Source: UBA940 sp031547885
GTDB taxonomy: Bacteria > Bacteroidota > Bacteroidia > Bacteroidales > Rikenellaceae
Length of the DNA stretch: 64,000 bases
Direction of reading: 5' to 3'
NCBI GenBank assembly: GCA_031547885.1
Contig: JAVBRO010000009.1
Location: 62,001 to 126,000 of the forward strand
This document shows positions 27,601 through 36,451 of this stretch, in pieces (the first letter of the stretch is position 1; the number at the start of each line of letters is the position of its first letter). Position numbers and translations under genes: made by a program. The notes under the pieces were generated by a model that was not told the origin of the DNA, ran no database searches, and saw nothing but the letters and a program-made list of their open reading frames with translations.

Positions 27601-28391
27601 GGGTGTTCCGGGAAGAGCGCGGCCATTTCGTCAGCCGTTTTCAAATACTCCTGGAACGTGTATTTCATGCGGTTCGGGTCATCGAGATCGCGGCCCGTGT
27701 TGAGGCAGATCAGGTGGTCATGCGCCTCGGCGTCGCCGGCCATGATGAAATGAACGTCGTTGGAGCAGATATATTTGACGCCGCGCTTCTCCGCCAACTC
27801 GATGATAACCTTATTGACCCTGACCTGGTTGTCGTAGACGTTGCGGTCGCGCTCGTCGCCTGCCGGATGGAGCTGCAGTTCGAGGTAATAGTCCTCGCCG
27901 AACATGCTTTTGAACTCCATAATGGCATCTTCCGCCGCCTTTATGTCGTTGCGCATTATGGCCTGCGGAACCTCGCCGCCGAGGCACGCCGAGCAGCATA
28001 TCAACCCTTCGCCGAACTCCTTCAGCAGCGATTTGTCGATGCGCGGCTTGTAGTAGAACCCCTCGGTCCACGAATAGCTGACTATCTTGCAGAGATTTTG
28101 ATATCCTTTATGATTCTTGGCAAGCAGGATCAGGTGGTCGCCGGCCTTTTCGTCCTTGTCGTTCTCGAAGCGGTTCCTCACCACGTAAACTTCGCATCCG
28201 AGGATCGGTTTGACCCCCTCTTTGGTCGCCACGTCGTGGAACTCCTTCACGCCGTACATGTTGCCGTGGTCGGTTATCGCGATCGCGGGCATACCCAGAC
28301 CTTTCGCGCGGGCGATAAGCTTGCGGATATCCGAAGCCCCGTCGAGGATCGAGTACTGCGTATGTACATGTAAGTGAACGAAATCGGACAT
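24690..28391 (-). CDS. dnaE: DNA polymerase III subunit alpha
   Basis: Replicative polymerase catalytic subunit, 1233 residues. N-terminal PHP domain (HVHTQYSILDGASD; GLGMPAIAITDHGNMYG), the catalytic acidic motif SLPDVDIDFDEDGR, the palm/finger blocks GPGRGSAAGS and TVYQEQVMLLSQ, tandem helix-hairpin-helix (FGLGGIKGVGEAAV) and an OB fold near residue 1040 (FTVAGMVTGVQNLMSQKGK). This is the DnaE1-type without an inserted exonuclease. A TAAATTTG -7 box lies at 28424-28431. Confidence 0.97.
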   Translation of the reverse strand: MSDFVHLHVHTQYSILDGASDIRKLIARAKGLGMPAIAITDHGNMYGVKEFHDVATKEGVKPILGCEVYVVRNRFENDKDEKAGDHLILLAKNHKGYQNLCKIVSYSWTEGFYYKPRIDKSLLKEFGEGLICCSACLGGEVPQAIMRNDIKAAEDAIMEFKSMFGEDYYLELQLHPAGDERDRNVYDNQVRVNKVIIELAEKRGVKYICSNDVHFIMAGDAEAHDHLICLNTGRDLDDPNRMKYTFQEYLKTADEMAALFPEHPEALATTLEIADKIEAYSLKHDPLMPDFPPPPGFEIYFEDLRTSFAGAVKSEEQKAAIMATQSQEELEALAVSEHLEDKLMVAKQFRYLVYLTKKGAKERYGEELSDEIKQRLKYELDTIEWMGFPGYFLIVWDFIRAAREMGVSVGPGRGSAAGSVVAYALRITNIDPLQYDLLFERFLNPDRISLPDVDIDFDEDGRADVLNYVTEKYGKKRVAQIVTFGTMAPKMAIKDVARVQKLSLQESDRLTKLIPDRLTPKKGQTPFEFVYEVSAEMRAEKESPNQTVRKTLEYAEKLEGSVRQTGVHACGVIIGKDDLELYVPIATVRDKDAKVSKEKPKSKEERDEELKNVVQFEGTQVESIGLIKMDFLGLRTLSIIKDALKNIEYVHGLKIDIDAVGLDDPETYKLFSRGETHGLFQFESAGMRKHLKNLKPTRFEDLIAMNALYRPGPMDYIPSFIKRKNGDEPVEYEIADMEEYLSDTYGITVYQEQVMLLSQKLAGFTGGQADTLRKAMGKKQKDVLDKMKPDFISGAEKNGHDPKIVAKIWGDWEAFASYAFNKSHSTCYAYVAYQTGYLKAHYPSEFMAALLSRNLSDIKSITLYMQECKRMGINVLGPDVNESYHMFSSDKEGNVRFGLGGIKGVGEAAVKSIIEERRANGKYKDIYDFMERINFQSVNKKTLEGLAVAGALDAISGFHRSKFFATDSADGSGIFLEQLMRYGSKVQSEKSNVQQSLFGMGVEEAAIQRPLLPVFPDWSQLETLNREREAIGIYLSSHPLDKYQVVIKHLCNMTLQDLENPAGRANQDFTVAGMVTGVQNLMSQKGKPYGRIKVEDYDGNIHEFTMFDKDYEKYRIFFFTDYFLFIRGKIQPKMYNQEEFEARIASIVQLGDVEKDFLKEICITVPLDAIDGPFVAALDEAARECEGGLRLSMRVVDRRGNISVRMYSRKYKVGLTGGFTDFLDDNELRYTIQ

Positions 28392-28521
28392 TACTGGTTG
28401 CTTTTATACTATTGTAAGGGAAACAAATTTACTCAAAAGGTACGGCATTAACAGCCTTTTCACTATAAAGTTTTTAACAAAATTTCACTACCTTTACATT
28501 ACATAAACCAATACCGCGACC

Positions 28522-29592
28522 ATGAGAAAAACCATCCTCCTAATTCTTGCCTTTTTATTGGTTTCCGCTCCTCTGCTCAGGGGACAGGACAACAAGGAGA
28601 TCGCCGACACTAAACTCAGCCTGGCCATCGAACTGATGGACCAGGGCGTTTACGGCGAGAGCCTCAAGCTGCTCGACGAAGCCGAAGCGCTCGATCCGGG
28701 CACATACATTTATACCTACGAAAAAGCCTTTGCCTGGTATCTGCAGCAGGACTACCCGACGGCAATAAAGCTGCTGAAGAAGTGCCTCAAATACAAGGAT
28801 GCAAACAGCCAGGTCTACCAGATGCTCGGCAATGCCTATGATTTTTCGGGAGATCCGGAAAAGGCGCTGAGCACTTACGCCAAAGGGATGAAAAAGTTTC
28901 CGAATGCAGGCAGACTATATATGGAATCAGGCGTAATATACCTCAACAACAAGGATTACAACACCGCCCTGAGCTGGTTCGAAGCAGGCATCAATGCCGA
29001 CCCCCGCCACTCGTCGAACTATTACCGTGCGGCATATCTCTATCTCAATTCCAATAACAAGGCGCAGGGAATGGTCTACGCCGAGACGTTCATGAACCTC
29101 GAAAGAGGCACCGCACGCACGGAGATCATGAGCAAATGGCTGTACGACGGCTACGTGGACAACATCTCTTTCCCGAACGACTCCACGGTGGTGACCGACT
29201 TCTCAAACAACATATTGAATATTGGGAGCATCAAGAAGGTTGGCGATTTTAAGATACCGTTCTCTATAATTTACGAACTTGTCTTGTCGACTGCTACGAT
29301 CGGGGTGCATTCGGTGGATATGCCGTCCGTATGCCGGATCCGTGAGAATTTTGTCAACGCATGGTACGGCGACGATCCGGCCTGGTATAAAAGTTTCTCG
29401 CCCCCGGTATTCGACTACCAGCGCAAAGTGACCGAAGCCGGGCATTTCGAGCCCTACACCTGGTGGCTGCTGATGAAAGGCGACGAGGATGCCTTCCGGG
29501 AATGGCGTGCCGACAACGGGGAAAAATATGACGCATTCGTCGAATGGTTCGGCGAAAATCCCATAACTTTCGGACAACAGGAGTCCGACTAA
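28522..29592 (+). CDS. Secreted tetratricopeptide-repeat protein
   Basis: 356 residues with a signal peptide (1-21, ending LLRGQ) and about four to five TPR units between residues 28 and 200, of the pattern A.....DY..AI..L.K. The C-terminal 150 residues are not recognisable. TPR proteins are usually scaffolds; the partner is unknown. Diverges from dnaE and is followed 13 bp later by the DUF2007 gene, so they are probably co-transcribed. A TACCTTTA -7-like box lies about 30 bp upstream. Confidence 0.78.
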   Translation: MRKTILLILAFLLVSAPLLRGQDNKEIADTKLSLAIELMDQGVYGESLKLLDEAEALDPGTYIYTYEKAFAWYLQQDYPTAIKLLKKCLKYKDANSQVYQMLGNAYDFSGDPEKALSTYAKGMKKFPNAGRLYMESGVIYLNNKDYNTALSWFEAGINADPRHSSNYYRAAYLYLNSNNKAQGMVYAETFMNLERGTARTEIMSKWLYDGYVDNISFPNDSTVVTDFSNNILNIGSIKKVGDFKIPFSIIYELVLSTATIGVHSVDMPSVCRIRENFVNAWYGDDPAWYKSFSPPVFDYQRKVTEAGHFEPYTWWLLMKGDEDAFREWRADNGEKYDAFVEWFGENPITFGQQESD

Positions 29593-29605
29593 AAATCACA
29601 CTGTC

Positions 29606-29842
29606 ATGAAACAGGAACAGGAATTTACGGTGCTGATGACTTTCAATACGGCGGGCGAGGCGGCGATCTACAAGTCGCTGCTCGATTCGGCCGGGATTGA
29701 CAATTTCATCAAGAACGACTTGACCTCGACGGTGCTGACGATGCTCAACGAAAGCGTCGGCATCAAGCTGGTGGTCCGCACGGAGGATGTCCCCCGCGCA
29801 GAGGAATTCCTCCGGGCGAAAGTAGTGAAAAGTGAAGAGTGA
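29606..29842 (+). CDS. DUF2007 domain protein
   Basis: 78 residues with the DUF2007 pattern: FNTAGEAAIYKSLLDSAGID followed by a strand (IKLVVRTEDVPRAEEFL). Small ferredoxin-fold-like domain of unknown function, sometimes described as a putative signal transducer. The last residues (VKSEE) and the stop codon are encoded by a heptad repeat (AAGTGAAGAGTGA). Confidence 0.8.
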   Translation: MKQEQEFTVLMTFNTAGEAAIYKSLLDSAGIDNFIKNDLTSTVLTMLNESVGIKLVVRTEDVPRAEEFLRAKVVKSEE

Positions 29843-29940
29843 AGAACTAAGAGTAATTGTGCGAAATCAATATTTCGCAATTTTTCCATATCCCCATGAC
29901 GACAAACCACTCTTCACTCTTAACTCTTAACTCTTCACTC
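29823..29940. repeat. Inverted heptad arms with central hairpin between the DUF2007 gene and priA
   Basis: Left arm 29823-29855 (GTGAAGA/ACTAAGA units), central hairpin GCGAAAT/ATTTCGC (29861-29878) followed by TTTTT, right arm 29909-29940 (CACTCTT/AACTCTT units). The arms are complementary. The priA start follows 9 bp later. The central hairpin with its T run could act as a plus-strand terminator. Confidence 0.7.
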
Positions 29941-29948
29941 CTCGGCGC

Positions 29949-32201
29949 ATGAAATACGCCGAGTTGATCCTGCCCATCGCCGGGCCGTGCTACACCTTTT
30001 CGGTAGGTGCGGAACTGGCGGATGGCATCAGGCCGGGTTGCGCCGTGTCGGTACAGTTCGGCCCGCGCAAGATCACGACCGGCATAGTCCGCAGCCTGTC
30101 GGACCTGAGACTCCCGTACAAGAACATAAAACCTGTACTGTCGCTGCTGTTTCCCGAGCCGGTAGTGGATGCAGCGCAGATGCAGTTGTGGGAGTGGATG
30201 TCGGCATACTATATGTGCACTCTGGGCGAGGTGATGCGGGCGGCCCTGCCCTCGATGCTGAAACCGTCGGGATTCTCGGCCGAGGAGTTCGCCGGGGATG
30301 AATTCCGCCCGCGCACGGTGCGTTTCGCTGCGCTTTCGCCGGATATCCGCACCGAAGAAGAGCTCCACGAGATCTGCGAAAAACTGCGCCGCAAAGCTCC
30401 AAAACAATACGACGCGCTGGTGGCGCTCACAGACTGCCTGGGTGACCGCATCTTCGGCGGAGAGATCCCGCGCAACTCCCTAAAAGCCGATGCGGCGGCA
30501 CTCACGGCTCTGCAAAAGAAGGGCATCATAACCCTCACTGAAAGAGAAATAGAGGGGGCGAAATTCGCGGAAGAAATCTTCCCGCTACCGAAACTGACAG
30601 ACGCCCAGCAGGCTGCTTTCGAACAGTTGCGCGAGGCGTTACGGCACAGGGAGACCGCCCTTCTGTTCGGCGTGCCGTCGAGCGGAAAGAGCGAGGTCTG
30701 TTTCCACGCCATCGCAAGTTCCCTGTCGAAAGGGCGCGACGTGCTGCTCCTGCTGCCCGAAATTTCGCTCTCGACGCAGTTTGTGAAGCGCGTAAGAGGG
30801 GTTTTCGGCGACCGCGCGGTGTTGTATCACTCGGGCCTTACCGACCGCCGCCGCGCCGAAGCGTACGTCCGCCTGATGCGGTCCGAGGGCGGCTCGCTCA
30901 TAGTCGGTGTACGCTCGTCGGTCTTCCTGCCGATGAAAAAGCTGGGCCTCATCGTGGTGGACGAGGAGCAGGACTCCAGCTACAAACAGCAGGACCCGGC
31001 TCCGCGCTACAACGCCCGCGACACGGCCGTCGTGATGGCCCGCCTGCACAACGCCCGCGTGATACTCGCCAGCGCAACCCCCTCGCTCGAAACCTGGGCA
31101 AACGCGGCTTCCGGGAAATACGGCCTGGTCACGCTCACAGAGCGTTTCGGCGAAGCTCCCGCACCCGAAGTCATAATCTCCGACACCATCCGCTCGGCAA
31201 AACGCGGCGAGCGCAAGTCTCACTTCAACAAGGAGTTGCTCGACCGCATCGCCCAGACCCTCGGACGCGGCGAGCAGGCCATACTGTTCCAGAATCGCCG
31301 CGGCGTCGCACCGTATATGGAATGCACCGACTGCGGCTCCGTGCCTCACTGCGACCACTGCGGCATCCCGATGACCGCCCACCGTTCGACCCTGCGGTGC
31401 CACTACTGCGGCGCCAGTTCGCCCCTGCCATCCGTTTGTCCAAAGTGCGGAAGTATGAACATCACGACGCGAGGATTCGGCACCGAAAAGATAGAGGAAG
31501 AGCTCGCACGGCTTTTCCCGCACGCACGCATCGCGCGTCTCGACCGCGACAGCGCCGCCTCGGAAACAGCCTACAACCGCATCATAAACGATTTCGAGCA
31601 CGGCGCGACCGATATTTTAGTCGGCACGCAGATGGTCACCAAGGGGCTTGACTTCGCGGGGGTTTCGCTCGTCGGCATCCTCAACGCCGACAACCTGCTG
31701 AACCATCCTGATTTCCGCGCCTCGGAACGCGCCTACCAGTTGATCGCGCAGGTCGCGGGACGCGCCGGACGGCGCGACAAGCGCGGCGAGGTTGTGATCC
31801 AGACCGCCGACCCGGGCAACCGCATTATCAACCAGGCCGCCGCGGGGGATTTCCACGGAATGGCCGCCGAAACCCTTGCCGAACGCGCCAATTTTCAGTA
31901 TCCGCCCTACACGCGGCTGGTTTCGGTGATGCTCCGCCACGCCGACCGCGACACCCTGTATGCCGCCGCCCGCCGTTACGGCGATATCCTGCGGCCTCTG
32001 TTCCGCGAGCGTTTATTGGGCCCCCAGCCGCCTGTCGTCGAGAAGATAAAGGGCGAATATGCGCTGGTCTATCTTCTGAAGATCCCGCGCGGCAGGCCGA
32101 TGTCTGAGATCCGCGAAACTTTGGCGAACGCCGCGAACGTTCTCCGCGCCGATCCCGCGTTCAAACGGGTGACCGTCACCCCGAACGTCGATCCCCAGTA
32201 A
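29949..32201 (+). CDS. priA: Primosomal protein N' (replication restart helicase PriA)
   Basis: Reloads the replisome at stalled forks. 750 residues: N-terminal 3'-DNA-binding domain, Walker A GVPSSGKSE, DEEQ box (VVDEEQDSSYKQ), helicase C-terminal motifs (VAGRAGRRDKRG) and the eight-cysteine zinc insertion (CTDCGSVPHCDHC, then CHYC and CPKC). Intact and of normal size. The start ATG at 29949 follows directly after a heptad repeat. Confidence 0.96.
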   Translation: MKYAELILPIAGPCYTFSVGAELADGIRPGCAVSVQFGPRKITTGIVRSLSDLRLPYKNIKPVLSLLFPEPVVDAAQMQLWEWMSAYYMCTLGEVMRAALPSMLKPSGFSAEEFAGDEFRPRTVRFAALSPDIRTEEELHEICEKLRRKAPKQYDALVALTDCLGDRIFGGEIPRNSLKADAAALTALQKKGIITLTEREIEGAKFAEEIFPLPKLTDAQQAAFEQLREALRHRETALLFGVPSSGKSEVCFHAIASSLSKGRDVLLLLPEISLSTQFVKRVRGVFGDRAVLYHSGLTDRRRAEAYVRLMRSEGGSLIVGVRSSVFLPMKKLGLIVVDEEQDSSYKQQDPAPRYNARDTAVVMARLHNARVILASATPSLETWANAASGKYGLVTLTERFGEAPAPEVIISDTIRSAKRGERKSHFNKELLDRIAQTLGRGEQAILFQNRRGVAPYMECTDCGSVPHCDHCGIPMTAHRSTLRCHYCGASSPLPSVCPKCGSMNITTRGFGTEKIEEELARLFPHARIARLDRDSAASETAYNRIINDFEHGATDILVGTQMVTKGLDFAGVSLVGILNADNLLNHPDFRASERAYQLIAQVAGRAGRRDKRGEVVIQTADPGNRIINQAAAGDFHGMAAETLAERANFQYPPYTRLVSVMLRHADRDTLYAAARRYGDILRPLFRERLLGPQPPVVEKIKGEYALVYLLKIPRGRPMSEIRETLANAANVLRADPAFKRVTVTPNVDPQ

Positions 32202-32217
32202 CCACCTTCAATTCTAT

Positions 32218-32687
32218 CTTCTTTTTTGGTGAGCAAAAAAGAAGCAAAAAACTCACCCCACCTTCCAAAAATCTATTCCGGCTTGCCTAAAATGGTACAA
32301 CCTTGAGCTAACGCGGAGCTATCGCACATGGTTGATTCCCATTTTAGTCTGCGCCTGCACCCGCGATTTTTGAAAAGTGGGGAATCCGCACAGTCTCTGG
32401 CTGTGTTAGAAATGATTTATTCCGATTTTGTATAGCGTAGCCGAATTTCCGACTGGCGAAAAAGGCGTTAAGCGGCGGGCGGCTAAAAGCGCGAAAAAGG
32501 GGCCGGTTTAACACTTCGTTTTCCTCCTCCTTGCGAGGCATAGTCTGCAAGCAGCCTCTGCTCTCGCTTCGAGCGTCGGTTGCTCGCAAACCCGCGATTA
32601 GGCGCCCTTTTTCAGCGTTAGACGTCAAGCCGCAGACTTTTTAGCCCGTCGGCCAGTTTTTGCTTCTTTTTGCTGGCCAAAAAGAAG
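32218..32687. repeat. Long structured noncoding repeat with pseudoknot-capable ends
   Basis: Occupies most of the 602-bp gap between priA and the HTH gene. The left end is a hairpin CTTCTTTTTT/AAAAAAGAAG (32218-32244) whose loop GGTGAG can pair with CTCACC at 32252-32257. The right end mirrors it: GGCCAG (32651-32656), then hairpin CTTCTTTTT/AAAAAGAAG (32663-32687) whose loop holds CTGGCC. Inside are long nested stems such as CTAAAATGG/CCATTTTAG and the GATTTTTG pairing. No credible ORF. A shorter relative lies at 61355-61582. Confidence 0.65.
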
Positions 32688-32803
32688 TTAAGAAGGAAAA
32701 TCGTTGCAGGCGGTACGGCTTCCAGACTCCGTTTTGCGGGTTAAAGCCCCCGATTTATTCCGGTGAATAAAGAAATCTTTGCGGGTGTTAAAACTCACGC
32801 GCA

Positions 32804-33043
32804 ATGAAAGATGACAAAGAGGAGTTTGAAGAGTTCTTTAATGAAAATCGCGGCTATACTTTCTCCCGCATCACAGAACTCCGCAAGAAAAACGGCTGGA
32901 ATAAACAGGAACTCGGTTACAGGGCTGATATTGATCGCTCAGAATTGAGTAAAATCGAGAGGGGAGAGATAAATATAACTTACCGCACTCTCTGCAAGAT
33001 TGCCAAAGGCCTTGGGGTTAAATTGAGCGACCTCGTCAAGTGA
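32804..33043 (+). CDS. Small XRE-family helix-turn-helix regulator
   Basis: 79 residues. A Cro/C1-type helix-turn-helix spans about 18-76 (ITELRKKNGWNKQELGYRAD, then IDRSELSKIERGE and LCKIAKGLGVKLSDL). Its stop overlaps the GTG start of the comF-family gene (GTGA), so the two are translationally coupled. Targets are unknown; self-regulation is a guess. Confidence 0.82.
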   Translation: MKDDKEEFEEFFNENRGYTFSRITELRKKNGWNKQELGYRADIDRSELSKIERGEINITYRTLCKIAKGLGVKLSDLVK

Positions 33044-33753
33044 GAAACCCGGCAAGGGATATCCGCGACCTCTTTTTCCCGCCGGTATGCCCGGCGTGCG
33101 GACGCCCTATGAACGAAGGCGCCGGATTCCTCTGCACCACCTGCCAGTGGGACATTCCGCTTACCGGTTATGAAAACATGCCCGACAATCCTGTCGCGCG
33201 CCGTTTCTGGGGCCTGCTGCCCCTCGAGAACGCCACAGCTTTCGTCTGGTTCATCCACGAAAGCGGTTTCCGGCGGCTCGTCCACAGTTTCAAATATTCA
33301 GGGTCCTGGATGATCGCCCGCGACATGGGACAGTGGTTCGGGCGCGTGCTGGCCGAAACCGATGCCTACGTAGGCGTAGATGTGATCGTCCCGGTCCCGC
33401 TCCACACCCGAAAGGTCCTGCGCCGCGGCTACAATCAATCCGAGTACATTGCCGAAGGTATGGCGAAGAGCATGGGCGTCCCCGTCGAGAGGCACGCTGT
33501 GGTGCGCCGCGTGAACAACCGCAGCCAGACCGAACAGACGAAAGACGAACGGTGGGAGAATGTTAAGGACATCTTCGCGGTACGCTCGTCCGAACGCCTG
33601 GCCGGCAAACACATCCTGCTGGTAGACGACGTGCTGACGACCGGCGCGACCATCGGTTCGTGCGCCGAAGCGATCCTTGCCGCTGTCCCGGGATGCAGTA
33701 TCAGCATCGCCGCCCTTTACGCTTCGAAACAGGGCCTCGGCATCAAGGAATAA
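33040..33753 (+). CDS. ComF-family phosphoribosyltransferase-like protein
   Basis: 237 residues from a GTG start. An N-terminal zinc finger (CPACGRP...CTTC) precedes a type I phosphoribosyltransferase fold with the PRPP-loop motif ILLVDDVLTTGAT (about 190-202). ComF proteins are needed for DNA uptake in naturally competent bacteria, but most homologues, including those in Bacteroidota, are uncharacterised; competence is not implied here. The late segment LRRGYNQSEYIAEGMA is a family hallmark. Confidence 0.87.
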   Translation: MRNPARDIRDLFFPPVCPACGRPMNEGAGFLCTTCQWDIPLTGYENMPDNPVARRFWGLLPLENATAFVWFIHESGFRRLVHSFKYSGSWMIARDMGQWFGRVLAETDAYVGVDVIVPVPLHTRKVLRRGYNQSEYIAEGMAKSMGVPVERHAVVRRVNNRSQTEQTKDERWENVKDIFAVRSSERLAGKHILLVDDVLTTGATIGSCAEAILAAVPGCSISIAALYASKQGLGIKE

Positions 33754-33846
33754 CTCCCGCTTCCGGCTTTTTCCAGCCTACCCCGAATTGTTATCATAAT
33801 AACAGGTAAATCACCCTGTAAAGTTATGGTACATCGATTTTTTTGC

Positions 33847-33854
33847 TAATTTTG
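33847..33854 (+). promoter_or_regulatory. Candidate -7 box for hppA
   Basis: TAATTTTG matches TAnnTTTG, about 100 bp upstream of the hppA ATG. No good -33 element is seen. Confidence 0.35.
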
Positions 33855-33955
33855 CACCAATTTCGTGCCTGCGCGAACGCCTGGTTTTATCGGGACCTGA
33901 CTTTAATCTTTCTAATTATAACACTCTCAAACTAATAACAAATCCTAATTAAATC

Positions 33956-36223
33956 ATGCTTATCACAAGTATTTTTTGGATCATTCCCGCGGCGTCTGCG
34001 CTTGCACTCTTCTTCGCCTGGTGGTTCTACCATCAGATGAAGAAAGAGAGCGAAGGCACGGAACGCATGGCCGAGATCGCAAGCCACGTACGCAAAGGGG
34101 CTAACTCTTACCTGAAACAGCAGTACAAAGTCGTGCTGATCGTATTCGTTGTGCTGGCGGCTCTGTTCGCCATCATGGCGTTCGGTTTCGACCTTCAGAA
34201 CCACTGGGTGCCTTTTGCCTTCCTTACGGGCGGTTTCTTCTCGGGTCTTGCAGGTTTCTTCGGTATGAAGACGGCGACCTACGCTTCGGCCCGTACCGCA
34301 AACGCGGCACGCCGTTCGCTCAACAGCGGTCTTAAGGTGGCATTTCGATCCGGCGCCGTTCTTGGTCTTGTCGTTGTAGGTCTCGGGCTTCTCGACATCT
34401 CGGCATGGTATCTGGTCCTGCAGTATGCGATCCCTGCCGATACGATCGACGCGGGACATAAACTGACAATCATCACCACCACGATGCTTACATTCGGTAT
34501 GGGCGCCTCGACGCAGGCCCTCTTCGCACGTGTGGGCGGCGGTATCTACACCAAGGCCGCCGACGTGGGCGCCGACCTCGTGGGTAAGGTCGAAGCGGGC
34601 ATTCCCGAAGACGACCCCCGCAACCCCGCCACCATCGCCGACAACGTGGGCGACAACGTGGGCGACGTTGCAGGTATGGGCGCCGACCTTTACGAATCGT
34701 ACTGCGGATCGATCCTCGCGACTGCAGCCCTCGGCGCCGCGGCGATGTCGGCAACCGGCAACGTGGATTTCCAATATAAAGCCGTTATCGCCCCGATGCT
34801 TATCGCAGCCGTGGGCATCCTGCTTTCCGTGATAGGTATTTTCGCCGTCCGCACCAAGGAGAATGCCACGATGAAACAGCTTCTGCGCGCTCTCGGACGC
34901 GGCACCAACCTCAGCTCGGCGCTGATCGTCGTGGCGGCTTTCACTATTCTCTGGGCTCTCGGCATCGAGGGTTGGTACTGGATCGGCGGCGCCGTCGTAG
35001 TGGGTCTCGTTGTAGGTATCGTCATAGGCCAGGCCACCGAATATTTCACTTCGCAATCTTACAAACCTACCAAAGAGATATCGAAGGCAGGTGAAACCGG
35101 CCCCGCGACAGTTATAATCTCGGGTATCAGCGTGGGTATGAAATCCACGGCCATTCCCGTTCTCGCGGTAGTCGTAGGTATTATTGCATCCTATATGCTG
35201 GCTGCAAAGGCCGCTCCTGCAGGGGTAAGCGGTATCTCCATGGGTCTCTACGGCATCGGTATCGCCGCCGTGGGCATGCTCTCGACGCTGGGCATCACGC
35301 TCGCGACCGACGCTTACGGCCCCATCGCCGACAACGCCGGCGGCAACGCGCAGATGTCCGAACTGGGCGAAGAGGTGCGCAAACGCACCGACGCTCTCGA
35401 CTCGCTGGGCAACACCACCGCCGCAACGGGTAAAGGTTTCGCGATCGGTTCGGCAGCCCTCACGGGCCTCGCGCTTCTCGCATCTTACATTGAAGAGATA
35501 AAGATCGGTCTCGCCCGTCTCGGCGACAAAGTGATCGAGGTCGCTGAAGGAGCCAGAATGGTAACGGTCGGCGGCGCCAAAGTGCTGGAATTCGCCGACG
35601 GCACTTCCGTAGAACTTATGAAAGCTTCGTTCACCGACTTCATGCGCTTCTACGACGTGACGCTGATGAACCCCAAAGTGCTTGCGGGCTGCTTTATCGG
35701 CGCGATGATGTCGTTCCTGTTCTGCGGGCTCACTATGAGTGCAGTGGGACGTGCCGCAGGAAGCATGGTCGAAGAGGTACGCCGCCAGTTCCGCGAAATT
35801 CCCGGAATCCTGACAGGTAAAGCTACTCCCGATTACGAACGCTGCGTAGCTATCTCCACTAAAGGTGCACAGCGCGAAATGATACTTCCGTCGCTTCTGG
35901 CTATCATCGCTCCGGTCGCTACCGGCCTTATCTTCGGTGTGACCGGCGTCATGGGTCTTCTGATCGGTTCGCTCGCATGCGGATTCGTTCTGGCCATCTT
36001 CATGGCCAACTCGGGCGGCGCATGGGACAACGCCAAGAAATATGTCGAAGAGGGCAACCTGGGCGGCAAGGGCAGCGACTGCCACAAGGCCAACGTCGTT
36101 GGCGACACCGTGGGCGATCCGTTCAAGGATACTTCGGGCCCCAGTCTCAACATCCTCATCAAGTTGATGTCGATGGTGGCTATTGTGATGGCCGGCCTTA
36201 CGGTCGCCTGGAGCCTGCTGTAA
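33956..36223 (+). CDS. hppA: Membrane-bound, ion-translocating pyrophosphatase
   Basis: Couples pyrophosphate hydrolysis to H+ and/or Na+ export across the inner membrane. 755 residues with about 16 membrane segments. The signature DVGADLVGKVE (about 203-213) and DNVGDNVGDVAGMGADL carry the Mg-pyrophosphate-binding aspartates, and the C-terminal KANVVGDTVGDPFKD block is intact. The segment GNTTAATGKG has Ala where K+-independent enzymes have Lys, suggesting a K+-dependent enzyme. Ion specificity cannot be read with certainty, although Na+/H+ pumping is known for Bacteroides homologues. A terminator follows. Confidence 0.96.
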   Translation: MLITSIFWIIPAASALALFFAWWFYHQMKKESEGTERMAEIASHVRKGANSYLKQQYKVVLIVFVVLAALFAIMAFGFDLQNHWVPFAFLTGGFFSGLAGFFGMKTATYASARTANAARRSLNSGLKVAFRSGAVLGLVVVGLGLLDISAWYLVLQYAIPADTIDAGHKLTIITTTMLTFGMGASTQALFARVGGGIYTKAADVGADLVGKVEAGIPEDDPRNPATIADNVGDNVGDVAGMGADLYESYCGSILATAALGAAAMSATGNVDFQYKAVIAPMLIAAVGILLSVIGIFAVRTKENATMKQLLRALGRGTNLSSALIVVAAFTILWALGIEGWYWIGGAVVVGLVVGIVIGQATEYFTSQSYKPTKEISKAGETGPATVIISGISVGMKSTAIPVLAVVVGIIASYMLAAKAAPAGVSGISMGLYGIGIAAVGMLSTLGITLATDAYGPIADNAGGNAQMSELGEEVRKRTDALDSLGNTTAATGKGFAIGSAALTGLALLASYIEEIKIGLARLGDKVIEVAEGARMVTVGGAKVLEFADGTSVELMKASFTDFMRFYDVTLMNPKVLAGCFIGAMMSFLFCGLTMSAVGRAAGSMVEEVRRQFREIPGILTGKATPDYERCVAISTKGAQREMILPSLLAIIAPVATGLIFGVTGVMGLLIGSLACGFVLAIFMANSGGAWDNAKKYVEEGNLGGKGSDCHKANVVGDTVGDPFKDTSGPSLNILIKLMSMVAIVMAGLTVAWSLL

Positions 36224-36248
36224 TCCAACACCCCATATCTATAACAGA

Positions 36249-36279
36249 AATGCGAGCCGTGAAAAGCTCGCATTTTTTG
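36249..36279 (+). terminator. Intrinsic terminator after hppA
   Basis: Stem AATGCGAGC/GCTCGCATT followed by a T run. Confidence 0.8.
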
Positions 36280-36324
36280 TTACTACAGCTATTCTGGTAA
36301 TGATGTAAAAGGGGGGACTTGCAA

Positions 36325-36422
36325 TGTCATTCCGAGGGAACTGCAAGGAACGAAGCAGGACGAGGAATCTACCTTATATTCAAACTATTTGGTAGATCCC
36401 CCACACGAGGTTCGGGATGACA
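36325..36422. repeat. Palindromic intergenic repeat with TGTCAT/ATGACA ends
   Basis: 98 bp between the convergent hppA and DUF5036-like genes. TGTCATTCCGAG at the left and CGGGATGACA at the right; internal GAGGAATCTACC and GGTAGATCCCCC arms. Same family as 7986-8073. Confidence 0.72.
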
Positions 36423-36451
36423 TATCCGGCATTGCGGAGAGCGGTATAAAC

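Noticed and set aside
33932..36085. 717-codon open frame antisense to hppA
   Set aside because: Exact antisense shadow of a highly conserved membrane pyrophosphatase; its protein is rich in His, Arg and Cys with no domain pattern.
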